Shown here in pieces: positions 56,346 through 64,000 of a stretch of DNA of 64,000 bases. Every line of letters begins with the position of its first letter. Within the stretch, counting starts at the first letter, position 1. A model generated the notes under the pieces. The model searched no databases, was not told where the DNA came from, and worked only from the letters and a program-made list of their open reading frames with translations. Source of the stretch: Mycobacterium basiliense (GTDB lineage: Bacteria; Actinomycetota; Actinomycetes; Mycobacteriales; Mycobacteriaceae). The translations under genes and the position numbers were made by a program. Where the stretch lies: contig NZ_LR130759.1 in the NCBI RefSeq assembly GCF_900292015.1, positions 186,001 through 250,000 on the forward strand, read 5' to 3'.

Positions 56346-57278
56346 GTGCTCTTCCGTCAACTGGAATACTTTGTCGCGGTCGCCCAGGAGCGACACTTCG
56401 CCCGGGCCGCCGAGAAGTGCTATGTCTCGCAGCCGGCGTTGTCCTCCGCGATCGCCAAACTCGAACGCGAACTCAACGTCACCCTGATCAACCGCGGCCA
56501 CAGCTTTGAGGGACTCACTCCCGAGGGGGAGCGGTTGGTGGTGTGGGCCAAGCGGATCCTCGCCGAGCACGACGCGTTCAAGGCCGAGGTCGATGCCGTG
56601 CGATCCGGTATAACCGGGACGCTGCGGTTGGGCACGGTTCCGTCCGCATCGACAACGGCGTCTTTGGTGTTGTCGGCCTTCTGCTCGGCCCACCCCCTGG
56701 TCAAGACTCAAATCTGCTCCCGGCTGGCCTCAACCGAGCTGTACCGACGTTTGCGTGACTTCGAGCTGGACGCCGTCATCGTGCACGCAACAACGGAAGA
56801 CGGACACGGTGTCGAGCTGGTGCCGCTGTATGAGGAGCACTACGTGCTGCTGTCACCCGCCGACATGCTGCCGCCCGGAACATCGAGGCTGGGCTGGCCG
56901 GACGCCGCGCAATTGCCGCTGGCGCTGCTCTCGTCGGACATGCGAGACCGACAGATCATCGACGCAGCGTTTTCCGAACACGCCATCACTGTCAGTCCGC
57001 TGGTCGAAACAGACTCCGTTGCTTCGCTATTCGCGCAAGTTGCCACCGGGAACTGGGCCTCCATCGTTCCACACACCTGGCTGTGGGCCATGCCGGTGGG
57101 CGGCGAAATTCGCCCCGTTGAACTGGCCGATCCGACAGTCAAGGCCCAGATCTCCCTGGCTACCAACTCGACTGGCCCCGGCTCCCCGGTTGCCCGAGCG
57201 CTGGTCACCTCGACCCGAGCGCTGTCGCTGAACGAGTTCTTCCAAGCGCGGATGCTAGGTATCAGTCATCGGCGCTGA
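56346..57278 (+). CDS. oxyS: LysR-family regulator OxyS
   Basis: 310 residues from the GTG at 56346, placed 5 bases after AGGAGG; a GTG six bases earlier overlaps that site. The N-terminal HTH reads HFARAAEKCYVSQPALSSAI, followed by a LysR substrate domain. It closely resembles Rv0117 OxyS, described as an oxidative-stress regulator. Its 3' end overlaps oxcA by 17 bases, convergent. A LysR-type operator with OxyR-like half-sites lies in the next divergent promoter (59233-59259), so the oxalate genes are a possible target. Confidence 0.93.
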   Translation: MLFRQLEYFVAVAQERHFARAAEKCYVSQPALSSAIAKLERELNVTLINRGHSFEGLTPEGERLVVWAKRILAEHDAFKAEVDAVRSGITGTLRLGTVPSASTTASLVLSAFCSAHPLVKTQICSRLASTELYRRLRDFELDAVIVHATTEDGHGVELVPLYEEHYVLLSPADMLPPGTSRLGWPDAAQLPLALLSSDMRDRQIIDAAFSEHAITVSPLVETDSVASLFAQVATGNWASIVPHTWLWAMPVGGEIRPVELADPTVKAQISLATNSTGPGSPVARALVTSTRALSLNEFFQARMLGISHRR

Positions 57279-59052
57279 TCGGCGACGATGTTGCCGTGCT
57301 GGTGGGATTCAGGTTCGCCAGATGTCCGCTCTCCACGCCTGCGGCGGGATCGAGTTCGCAGTCGATGATCGCGGGAGCGTTGGATTCGAGCGCAAGGGTC
57401 AGGGCGGATTCCAACTCCGCTGGAGTGCTGACGTGATATCCTTTACCGCCGAACGCTTCTGCGATCAGCTCATGCCGCGCTGACGCGTTGAGCACGGTGG
57501 GGGCAGGATCGGCAACGTGGCTCGGCGAGCTACCCGGCGACGTGGCATTATCCTCGTCACCGCGATAGACGCCGCCGTTGTTGAGAATTACCACGGTTAC
57601 CGGAAGTCGGTAGCGGCAAATGGTTTCGATCTCCATACCGCTGAAGCCGAAGGCGCTGTCGCCTTCGATCGCGACGACGGGCCGACCCGTCTCGACCGCC
57701 GCCGCGATCGAATAGCCCATGCCGATGCCCATCACACCCCAGGTCCCGGTGTCGAGCCGGTGCCGCGGCAAATCCATGTCGATGACGTTACGGGCCAGAT
57801 CAAGGGCGTTGGCCCCTTCGTTGACCAGATAGACATCCGGATGACGTTGCAGCACCGCGCGAATTGCGCCGAGCGCGTTGTAGAACCGCATCGGGTGTGG
57901 GTCTTCGGACAGCCGCTGCCTCATCTTGGCGTCGTTGCGTGCCTTACGGTCCGCGAGCTCGCCGAGCCAAGCTGTCGGGGCCGATATCGGCTGTCGAGTT
58001 GCGCCGTGCACAAGCGCCGACATCGCCGAACCGATGTCACCGGTCAGCGGTGCCACGATGGGCCGATTGTTGTCGAACTCCGATGGCGCGATGTCGATCT
58101 GGATAAACTTTGCATCGGTCGACCATTGCGGCGACTCGCCATGGCCGAGCAGCCAGTTTAGTCGGGCACCGACGAGCAGTACGACATCGGCGCGTGCGAT
58201 GGCCAGCGAGCGAGCGGCGGCCGCCGACTGCGGATGCGAATCCGGCAGTAGGCCTTTGGCCATTGACATGGGCAGAAATGGTATCGCGGTTGCTTCGATG
58301 AACTCGCGAATCACGTTGTCGGCCCGGGCATAAGCGGCACCCTTGCCGAGTACGATCAGCGGGCGATGAGCCTGCGCCAGCACGCTAAGCGCCCGGTCGA
58401 CCGCATCCGGAGCTGGCAGTTGCCGCGGGGCCGGATCGACGATCTGCCACACGGTTTCCGCCGCGGCCGCGGCGTCCATCGCTTGACCGAGCACCTCGCC
58501 GGGAATGTCGAGGTAGACCCCGCCAGGTCGGCCAGAGGCCGCGCTGCGGAAAGCGCGTGCGACCCCGATGCCGATGTCTTCGATGCGGTTGATCCGATAC
58601 GCGGCTTTCACGAACGGTCGGGCGGCGTTGAGCTGGTCGATCTCCTGGTAGTCGCCGCGCTGCAGGTCTACGATGGACCGTTGGCTCGATCCGGAGATCT
58701 GGATCATGGGAAAGCAGTTCGTGGTTGCGTTGGCCAGCGCGGGCAGGCCGTTGAGAAAGCCGGGGCCCGACGTGGTCAGACAAACACCGGGCCGCGCGGT
58801 GAGGAAGCCCGCCGCGGCCGCCGCATTCCCGGCCGAGGCCTCGTGGCGAAAGCCGATATAGCGGATACCCGAAGCCTGGGCGGTGCGGGCCAGGTCAGTG
58901 ATCGGAATGCCGACGAGCCCGTAGATGGTGTCCACGCCGTTGGCTTGCAGAGCGTCCACCACGAGGTGGAAGCCATCAGTTAAGCGGCTCGCGTCCAATC
59001 CGGTGCTCGATCCGGCCGCCATTTCGCTGGTGGATGCCGATTGTGAGGCCAT
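57262..59052 (-). CDS. oxcA: Oxalyl-CoA decarboxylase
   Basis: 596 residues (about 582 in M. tuberculosis), ATG at 59052 with GAGGAG nine bases ahead. Thiamine-diphosphate enzyme: the cofactor-activating glutamate is E71 in GFRHEASAGNAAAAAG, and the Mg/ThDP motif is EGDSAFGFSGMEIETIC...ILNNGG. It converts oxalyl-CoA to formyl-CoA and CO2. It is divergent from fadD7, which can supply oxalyl-CoA. Confidence 0.93.
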   Translation of the reverse strand: MASQSASTSEMAAGSSTGLDASRLTDGFHLVVDALQANGVDTIYGLVGIPITDLARTAQASGIRYIGFRHEASAGNAAAAAGFLTARPGVCLTTSGPGFLNGLPALANATTNCFPMIQISGSSQRSIVDLQRGDYQEIDQLNAARPFVKAAYRINRIEDIGIGVARAFRSAASGRPGGVYLDIPGEVLGQAMDAAAAAETVWQIVDPAPRQLPAPDAVDRALSVLAQAHRPLIVLGKGAAYARADNVIREFIEATAIPFLPMSMAKGLLPDSHPQSAAAARSLAIARADVVLLVGARLNWLLGHGESPQWSTDAKFIQIDIAPSEFDNNRPIVAPLTGDIGSAMSALVHGATRQPISAPTAWLGELADRKARNDAKMRQRLSEDPHPMRFYNALGAIRAVLQRHPDVYLVNEGANALDLARNVIDMDLPRHRLDTGTWGVMGIGMGYSIAAAVETGRPVVAIEGDSAFGFSGMEIETICRYRLPVTVVILNNGGVYRGDEDNATSPGSSPSHVADPAPTVLNASARHELIAEAFGGKGYHVSTPAELESALTLALESNAPAIIDCELDPAAGVESGHLANLNPTSTATSSPISADD

Positions 59053-59354
59053 GCTGGCGACTCCTCGTCTTGCTCGGTTGGGGCAGGCGGGGCATCGCCG
59101 ACGCGGGCGGCCCGGATGTCTCGATCATCACTTTCGTCGGATGACTAGGCCATGTCCAAGAGCGGATCGCTATGCAGCGATTGACACCGTCTATCAACCG
59201 TTTGCCGCGGCGGCGGCCAACGGCCCGATCTCCGGTCGATAGCTACCGGCTATTGACCGTTAGCAGATCGATATTGGACAACACGATTTGTCACCGGCAT
59301 CGTGCTGATCAGGTGCTCGCCGCGCACCATGACTTCAGTAAGGAGCGCCACCCG
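59053..59354. other. Divergent promoter region of oxcA and fadD7
   Basis: 302 bases. It contains the 27-base inverted repeat at 59233-59259 and a second, smaller TTGA...TCAA repeat near 59183-59199. No ORF is supported. Both genes are probably controlled from here. Confidence 0.6.
59233..59259. promoter_or_regulatory. LysR/OxyR-like operator between oxcA and fadD7
   Basis: Left arm CGGTCGATAGC, spacer TACCG, right arm GCTATTGACCG: 10 of 11 positions pair. Its core ATAG-N7-CTAT is the OxyR-type T-N11-A motif. It lies about 96 bases before the fadD7 start. OxyS, encoded 2 kb away, is the obvious candidate binder. Confidence 0.65.
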
Positions 59355-60995
59355 ATGTCATCCGACGCCATCATCAGCGACCAGGCAATGGCCGAGCACC
59401 TCGGCGCGGACCGGTCCGGCGACCAAGCGAGTCCACGCATCGCCGACCTGATCGCGCTGGCGGCAACTGGTGTTCCCGAGGCGGTGGCACTCATCGTCAC
59501 CTCCGATCGCGTCCCGATCAGCTACCGCGACTTGGTCCGTCTGGGCGATGACCTGGCCCGGCAGCTCACCAGCGCAGGTCTGGAGCCGGGCGATCGCGTG
59601 GCGTTGCGGGCGGGCAGCAGCGCCGAATTCGTCGTCGCGTTATTGGCCGCCTCGCGAGCAGATCTGATTGTGGTTCCGTTGGATCCGGCGCTGCCCCTCA
59701 CCGATCAACAGATGCGGGTCGACGCCGCGGGAGCGCGGGTGGTGCTGATCGACGCCAACGGACCTGACGAAGGCGAAGGGGCGACGGTTCGGTGGTGGCC
59801 GATTGCGGTGAACGTGGGCCGTGGCAACGGCACCCCGGAGGACACCCCGTCGGTCCACCTGAACGCTGCCACCGCGCCGAACGCGGTGGCGTCGACGCCC
59901 GAAGGGCTACATTCCGACGACGCCATGATCATGTTCACCGGCGGGACCACCGGATTGCCAAAGATGGTTCCCTGGACGCACCGAAACATTGCCGACTCCG
60001 TCCGGGCCATCATCGCCGGCTACCAACTGGGCCCAGAAGACGGGACCGTGGCCGTGATGCCCCTGTACCACGGCCACGGGCTGATGGCCGCGCTGCTGTC
60101 GACCCTGGCATCCGGCGGCACGGTATTGGTGCCCGCCCGCGGCAAATTCTCGGCGCACACATTTTGGGATGACATCGCCGCGGCCCGGGCCACCTGGTAC
60201 ACCGCGGTGCCGACGATCCACCAGATTCTGTTGGAGCGGCTAAAGACCGAGGCTGAACCGGCCGGGCGCAAACCCGCCGCTTTGCGCTTCATCCGCAGTT
60301 GCAGCGCCCCGCTCACCCCGCAGACGGCGCAGGCGTTGCAGGAGGAGTTCTCCGCGCCGGTGCTGTGTGCGTTCGGCATGACCGAGGCCACGCACCAGGT
60401 GGCAACGACCAGCATCGGGCGCGCTGGTCAAGATGAAACTCCCGCCGGCTCAGTGGGTCTGGTAGGCCGGTCGACCGGCCCTGACATCCGGATCGTCGGT
60501 TCCGACGGGCAGGCCGTCGCGCCCGGTGCCGTCGGCGAGGTTTGGCTACGGGGCAGCACCGTGGTGCGTGGCTACCTCGGCGACCCGCAGATAACAGCGG
60601 CAAACTTCACAGACGGGTGGTTGCGAACCGGAGATTTGGGCGCACTGTCCGAGGACGGGGACCTCAGCATCCGTGGCCGGATCAAAGAACTGATCAATCG
60701 AGGCGGTGAGAAGATTTCGCCGGAGCGCGTCGAGGGTGTGCTTGCTGGCCATCCCAATGTCTTGGAGACGGCCGTGTTAGGGATCCCGCACCCGCTCTAC
60801 GGTGAGGCTGTCGCGGCGGTTGTGGTGCCGCGGGAGCCCGCGCCAAGCGCGCAAGAGCTAACCGAGTTCTGCCGAGAGCGCTTGGCAGCCTTCGAGATTC
60901 CGGCAAGTTTTCAGTTGGTGCCCGAGTTGCCGCATACCGCGAAAGGGTCACTCGACCGGCGTGCGGTAGCCGAAAAGTTCGGCCGACAAACGTAA
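59355..60995 (+). CDS. fadD7: Acyl/oxalate-CoA ligase FadD7
   Basis: 546 residues from the ATG at 59355, with AAGGAG nine bases ahead. ANL enzyme whose P-loop reads FTGGTTGLPK instead of TSGTTG, with YHGHGLMAALLSTL, GMTEATHQ, RTGDLGALSEDGDLSIRGR, RGGEKISPERVE and HTAKGSLDRR. It looks like the oxalyl-CoA synthetase (AAE3/Pcs60) branch. With OxcA it would form oxalate to oxalyl-CoA to formyl-CoA. The 3' end overlaps the convergent membrane gene by 48 bases. Confidence 0.9.
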   Translation: MSSDAIISDQAMAEHLGADRSGDQASPRIADLIALAATGVPEAVALIVTSDRVPISYRDLVRLGDDLARQLTSAGLEPGDRVALRAGSSAEFVVALLAASRADLIVVPLDPALPLTDQQMRVDAAGARVVLIDANGPDEGEGATVRWWPIAVNVGRGNGTPEDTPSVHLNAATAPNAVASTPEGLHSDDAMIMFTGGTTGLPKMVPWTHRNIADSVRAIIAGYQLGPEDGTVAVMPLYHGHGLMAALLSTLASGGTVLVPARGKFSAHTFWDDIAAARATWYTAVPTIHQILLERLKTEAEPAGRKPAALRFIRSCSAPLTPQTAQALQEEFSAPVLCAFGMTEATHQVATTSIGRAGQDETPAGSVGLVGRSTGPDIRIVGSDGQAVAPGAVGEVWLRGSTVVRGYLGDPQITAANFTDGWLRTGDLGALSEDGDLSIRGRIKELINRGGEKISPERVEGVLAGHPNVLETAVLGIPHPLYGEAVAAVVVPREPAPSAQELTEFCRERLAAFEIPASFQLVPELPHTAKGSLDRRAVAEKFGRQT

Positions 60996-61466
60996 TTCGG
61001 CCGGTGCAGATGCGACGGAACCCCACGCGGCCTGCGCGCCGGAGTCCCCGACGCGGTAGGTCTGCACCAGCGTTGCCGCGGCCGCGGAGATCACCAATAG
61101 CGTGACCAGTGCGCGCACACCGGATTTGATCGTGCGCTCGCGGACGTGCCGAATATGCACGATGGTCAAAAGGGTGACCGCTACCGCCTGCGCCGCCACA
61201 TAGTAAGCTAGGGACTCGCCCAGCTCCCGGTGAGTCTCGACTTCGGGCGACTTGCCGAGCCGCCCCTCCAACCATTCACCCGAGCTGGCCGTCAACGGGG
61301 TCACGACAAGCGTGATCACCGCCAGCGCCAGGGTCAGCCAGATCAGCCGCTGTCGTGCCGCGGGCCATAGCGCGCACATGATCGCCAGCATCGCGACCAA
61401 CGGACCCAGGACGACGACGAGGTGGTTGAGCAGTATGTGGGCTGGTAGTCCGCCGATGGTCGACAT
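60948..61466 (-). CDS. Four-helix membrane protein, DUF2231-like
   Basis: 172 residues with four hydrophobic segments, at about residues 12-34, 41-60, 85-103 and 117-137. The start GGLPAHILLNHLVVVLGPL resembles DUF2231 proteins (a conserved G-x-P-x-H before helix 1), which may bind haem or a quinone. It precedes no partner; the gene lies downstream of fusA2 (15-base gap) and could be read with it. Function unknown. Confidence 0.8.
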   Translation of the reverse strand: MSTIGGLPAHILLNHLVVVLGPLVAMLAIMCALWPAARQRLIWLTLALAVITLVVTPLTASSGEWLEGRLGKSPEVETHRELGESLAYYVAAQAVAVTLLTIVHIRHVRERTIKSGVRALVTLLVISAAAATLVQTYRVGDSGAQAAWGSVASAPAELRLSAELFGYRTPVE

Positions 61467-61481
61467 GAATCCTGGTGGCTC

Positions 61482-63641
61482 CTAGGCGGTTGCCTTCACC
61501 CGGGCCGCGGCTGACTCCGGCATTGGTTCATAGCGGGCGAACGTGCGGGTGAATGATGCGGCCCCATGGGCGAGTGACCGCAAGTCGATTGCGTACCTGG
61601 TCAGTTCCACCTGAGGGACCTCGGCCTTGACTACCGTGCGTTCATGGCCCACCGTGTCGGTACCGAGCACCCGGCCGCGACGGCTGGACAGGTCGCCCAT
61701 TACCGCACCGACATAGTCGTCGGGAACCAGGACCGAAATTTCATCGATCGGCTCGAGCAAGGTCACCTTGGTCGCGGCGGCGGCTTCTCGCAACGCCAGC
61801 GCACCGGCCATCTGGAACGCGAAATCCGAGGAGTCGACGCTGTGGGCCTTACCGTCGCGCAGGGTCACTCGGATGTCGACCACCGGATAGCCGGCCGCCA
61901 CCCCCTTCTCCATCTGCGCCCGGACGCCCTTTTCCACGCTGGGGATGAATTGCCGCGGCACCGCGCCGCCCACCACCTTGTCAAGAAACTCGAACCCGGA
62001 GCCCTCCGGCAGCGGCTCCACCTCGATGTCACATACCCCGTACTGTCCGTGTCCACCTGACTGTTTGACGTGTCGGCCGTGGCCTTTTGCCTTGCCGCCA
62101 AAGGTCTCTCGTAGCGGCACGCGCAACTCGACCGTGTCCACGGTGACACCGTAGCGGTTGGCCAGCGCCTCTAGCACAACGCCGGCATGTGCCTCACCCA
62201 TGCACCAGAGAACGATCTGGTGTGTCTCCTGGTTCTGCTCGATCCGCAATGTCGGGTCTTCGGCGGCGAGCCGGCCCAACCCGACCGACAGCTTGTCTTC
62301 GTCGGTCTTGGCGTGCGCCTGGACGGCGACCGGCAGCAAGGGTTCCGGCATCGTCCAGGGCTTGAGTACCAAGGGTTCGGCCTTGTCCGAGAGCGTATCG
62401 CCGGTCTCGGCGCGGCTCAGCTTGCCGATCGCGCAGATGTCGCCCGCCACCACCGTGGTTGCGGGGCGTTGTTGCTTGCCGAGCGGAAACGACAGCACCC
62501 CGATGCGCTCGTCTTCGTCGTGATCGGGGTGGGTGTTCCCATTCCCGTTGGTCCCTCCGAAAAAGGACGAGAAATGACCCGACACATGAACGGTGGCGTC
62601 GGGTCTAATGGTCCCGGAGAACACCCGGACCAGGCTGACCCGGCCGACGTACGGATCGGATGTCGTCTTGACCACTTCGGCAAGCAATGGTTCGTCGACG
62701 TTGCAGGCCAACTCGGCGTGTGCGGCGCCATGCGGGGTGAAGACCTCCGGTAGCGGGTGCTCGCGCGGCGAGGGGAAGCCTCGGGTGATGATTTCCAACA
62801 GCTCCAAGGTGCCGACACCGGTGCCGCTGCACACCGGGATCACCGGGAAGAACGAGCCTCGGGCAATGGCCTTCTCCAGATCCTGGATCAGCACCGATTC
62901 GTCGACCTGCTCACCACCGAGGTAGCGCTCCATCAGCGATTCGTCCTCAGACTCCTCGATGATCCCCTCGATCAGGGTGCCACGCGCTTCCTCGGTGCGA
63001 TCGGTATCCGATGAGTCCGGGGGGCTCTCGGTCCGCTTGCCGTCGGCGTAGCTGTACTGGGTTTGGGACAACAGCCCGATCAGGCCGGCGCAGGTGGGCA
63101 GGCCGGTCGGCAGATATAGCGGCATCACCTTGTCGCCGAATGCGTCTTGTGCGGCCGCTAGTGCCTCCGGATAATTCGCTCGCGCGTGGTCGAGCTTGGT
63201 GATCACCACGGCCCGGGGCATGCCGACCTGGCTACATTCCTGCCAGAGGGACTTCGTCGGCTCGTCGACACCTTCGTTTGCCGCGATTACGAACAGGGCG
63301 CAGTCCGCGGCGCGCAATCCGGCCCGCAACTCACCGACGAAGTCGGCATATCCGGGTGTGTCAACGAGGTTGACCTTGATGCCGTCATGGGCCAGGGAAG
63401 CCACCGCAAGGCCAACCGAGCGCTGTTGCCGGATCTCCGCATCATCGAAGTCGCAGACGGTGGTGCCGTCGGTCACCGAGCCGGGGCGAGGCAACACACC
63501 CGCCGCGACCAGTAGGGCTTCCACGAGGGTGGTCTTGCCGCCCCCCGACGGACCGACCAGAACCACGTTGCGAATGGCGTCCGGACCCTCCGCGGTGGGC
63601 ACAGCTCCCGCCCCCGAGGAAGCGCCTACTCTGTCGGCCAC
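61482..63641 (-). CDS. fusA2: EF-G-like GTPase FusA2
   Basis: 719 residues from the GTG at 63641, with GGGAGG just ahead; M. tuberculosis FusA2 is about 714. Five-domain elongation-factor-G architecture: P-loop GPSGGGKT (residues 30-37), DTPGYADF, and TKLDHA in place of NKxD. Later domains include QSGGHGQYGVCDIEVEPL and EVPQVELTRYAIDLRSL. The EF-G-II group has no essential role in elongation; a part in recycling or stress translation has been suggested. Next upstream is the Rv0121c-like gene. Confidence 0.93.
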   Translation of the reverse strand: MADRVGASSGAGAVPTAEGPDAIRNVVLVGPSGGGKTTLVEALLVAAGVLPRPGSVTDGTTVCDFDDAEIRQQRSVGLAVASLAHDGIKVNLVDTPGYADFVGELRAGLRAADCALFVIAANEGVDEPTKSLWQECSQVGMPRAVVITKLDHARANYPEALAAAQDAFGDKVMPLYLPTGLPTCAGLIGLLSQTQYSYADGKRTESPPDSSDTDRTEEARGTLIEGIIEESEDESLMERYLGGEQVDESVLIQDLEKAIARGSFFPVIPVCSGTGVGTLELLEIITRGFPSPREHPLPEVFTPHGAAHAELACNVDEPLLAEVVKTTSDPYVGRVSLVRVFSGTIRPDATVHVSGHFSSFFGGTNGNGNTHPDHDEDERIGVLSFPLGKQQRPATTVVAGDICAIGKLSRAETGDTLSDKAEPLVLKPWTMPEPLLPVAVQAHAKTDEDKLSVGLGRLAAEDPTLRIEQNQETHQIVLWCMGEAHAGVVLEALANRYGVTVDTVELRVPLRETFGGKAKGHGRHVKQSGGHGQYGVCDIEVEPLPEGSGFEFLDKVVGGAVPRQFIPSVEKGVRAQMEKGVAAGYPVVDIRVTLRDGKAHSVDSSDFAFQMAGALALREAAAATKVTLLEPIDEISVLVPDDYVGAVMGDLSSRRGRVLGTDTVGHERTVVKAEVPQVELTRYAIDLRSLAHGAASFTRTFARYEPMPESAAARVKATA

Positions 63642-63834
63642 GACTTACCTCCCGTTCTCCCGGGGTGTCCGCTCATTCCCGTACGCGGTGTGTTCCAGCC
63701 CACAGGATGCAGTAGCAACTTTTCCCCCAACAGCCGCCCAATACAAGGGTCGGCCCATCGCACTGCCAGATCTTGGCGCCCCGTCATGGTTCTCGACCCG
63801 GCGCCGAACCGGCCGGTGCGGTGGCCAGGTCTGG

Positions 63835-64000
63835 TTAGGCGTGCCAGCTCGTCCAGCGCCGTACGGTGACGGTGATGACCGGGCCGTCCAATGAAACAGA
63901 TTGGTACTGAGGATATTTGGCCCGAAGCAAGCGATGGCCAGTGTGCATCGCTTCGCCGTCGTGGTGAACCGCCGCAACGCCGTCGGCGCGGACCCACCAC
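63835..64000 (-). CDS. Flavin/F420-binding pyridoxamine 5'-phosphate oxidase-like protein, C-terminal fragment (Rv0121c-like)
   Basis: The minus frame read from the right edge gives [23 protein letters not shown], and [16 protein letters not shown] before a TAA at 63837-63835. This is the C-terminal end of the split-barrel PPOX/F420 family, with the conserved arginine-rich WWVRADG and final W-x2-W. The start lies beyond the window. It is upstream of and co-directional with fusA2 (193-base gap), as in M. tuberculosis. Confidence 0.82.
   Translation of the reverse strand, partial: WWVRADGVAAVHHDGEAMHTGHRLLRAKYPQYQSVSLDGPVITVTVRRWTSWHA

Noticed and set aside
63645..63977. 110-codon minus frame at the right end
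   Set aside because: Low-complexity shadow; the other minus frame reads a clear PPOX C-terminus ending at 63835.

Overview
The window is actinobacterial: high GC, PE_PGRS and PPE genes, and close counterparts of the M. tuberculosis Rv0093c-Rv0121c block. It is not M. tuberculosis complex. Gene order is rearranged, several accessory blocks are inserted, and the heptose genes usually found after Rv0111 are missing. A slow-growing non-tuberculous Mycobacterium is the best guess; the species cannot be fixed by eye. Comparisons with M. tuberculosis are from memory of H37Rv.

Layout. 1-6331 (minus): PPE1 and an isonitrile-lipopeptide cluster (Rv0097 oxygenase, FcoT, FadD10, carrier protein, start of Nrp). 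6670-8667: an LCM-type methyltransferase, an Rv0093c-like zinc-finger membrane protein, and a CtpA-like metal ATPase cut off after its first metal-binding domain. 8814-14722: Rv0102 (CopD/CtaG type), copper-type ATPase CtpB, and Rv0104 (cyclic-nucleotide-binding). 14747-17833: hydrolase-cyclase fusion, TetR regulator and MpaB-type oxygenase. 17857-20444: zinc-independent ribosomal proteins S18, S14, L33, L28 and L31 with a CobW-like protein, around two Zur-like operators. 20632-27968: SDR, acyl-CoA ligase, giant ATPase CtpI. 28594-32039: small hypothetical gene, PE_PGRS1, rhomboid protease, SRPBCC protein.

32021-44486 is an accessory catabolic island between the Rv0110 and Rv0111 counterparts. 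It is two divergent operons with a Rieske oxygenase, LLM oxidoreductase, Baeyer-Villiger monooxygenase, SMP-30 lactonase-like protein, three SDRs, a CoA ligase, a CoA-transferase and a GntR regulator. The set fits a route of hydroxylation, ketone, lactone, ring-opened acid and CoA ester. The Rv0111 acyltransferase, a methyltransferase and a 1466-residue PE_PGRS follow.

52561-55113 is the most striking part. A recognisable M-box (ykoK) magnesium riboswitch is followed by a 24-codon proline-bearing leader ORF whose ribosome-binding site can pair with an upstream anti-SD, then a 63-residue small protein, then an Nramp-family transporter. The transporter lacks the canonical DPGN and MPH motifs and looks like an Nramp-related Mg2+ transporter. 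The right end carries LdtMt1, OxyS, the oxalate genes oxcA and fadD7 around a LysR/OxyR-like operator, a DUF2231-like membrane protein, fusA2 and the end of an Rv0121c-like flavin/F420 protein.

Metal handling recurs throughout: isonitrile lipopeptide, CtpA fragment, CtpB, Zur-type ribosomal operon, CtpI and the Mg2+ riboswitch/transporter. No tRNA, rRNA, CRISPR array, phage or intact insertion sequence was seen.
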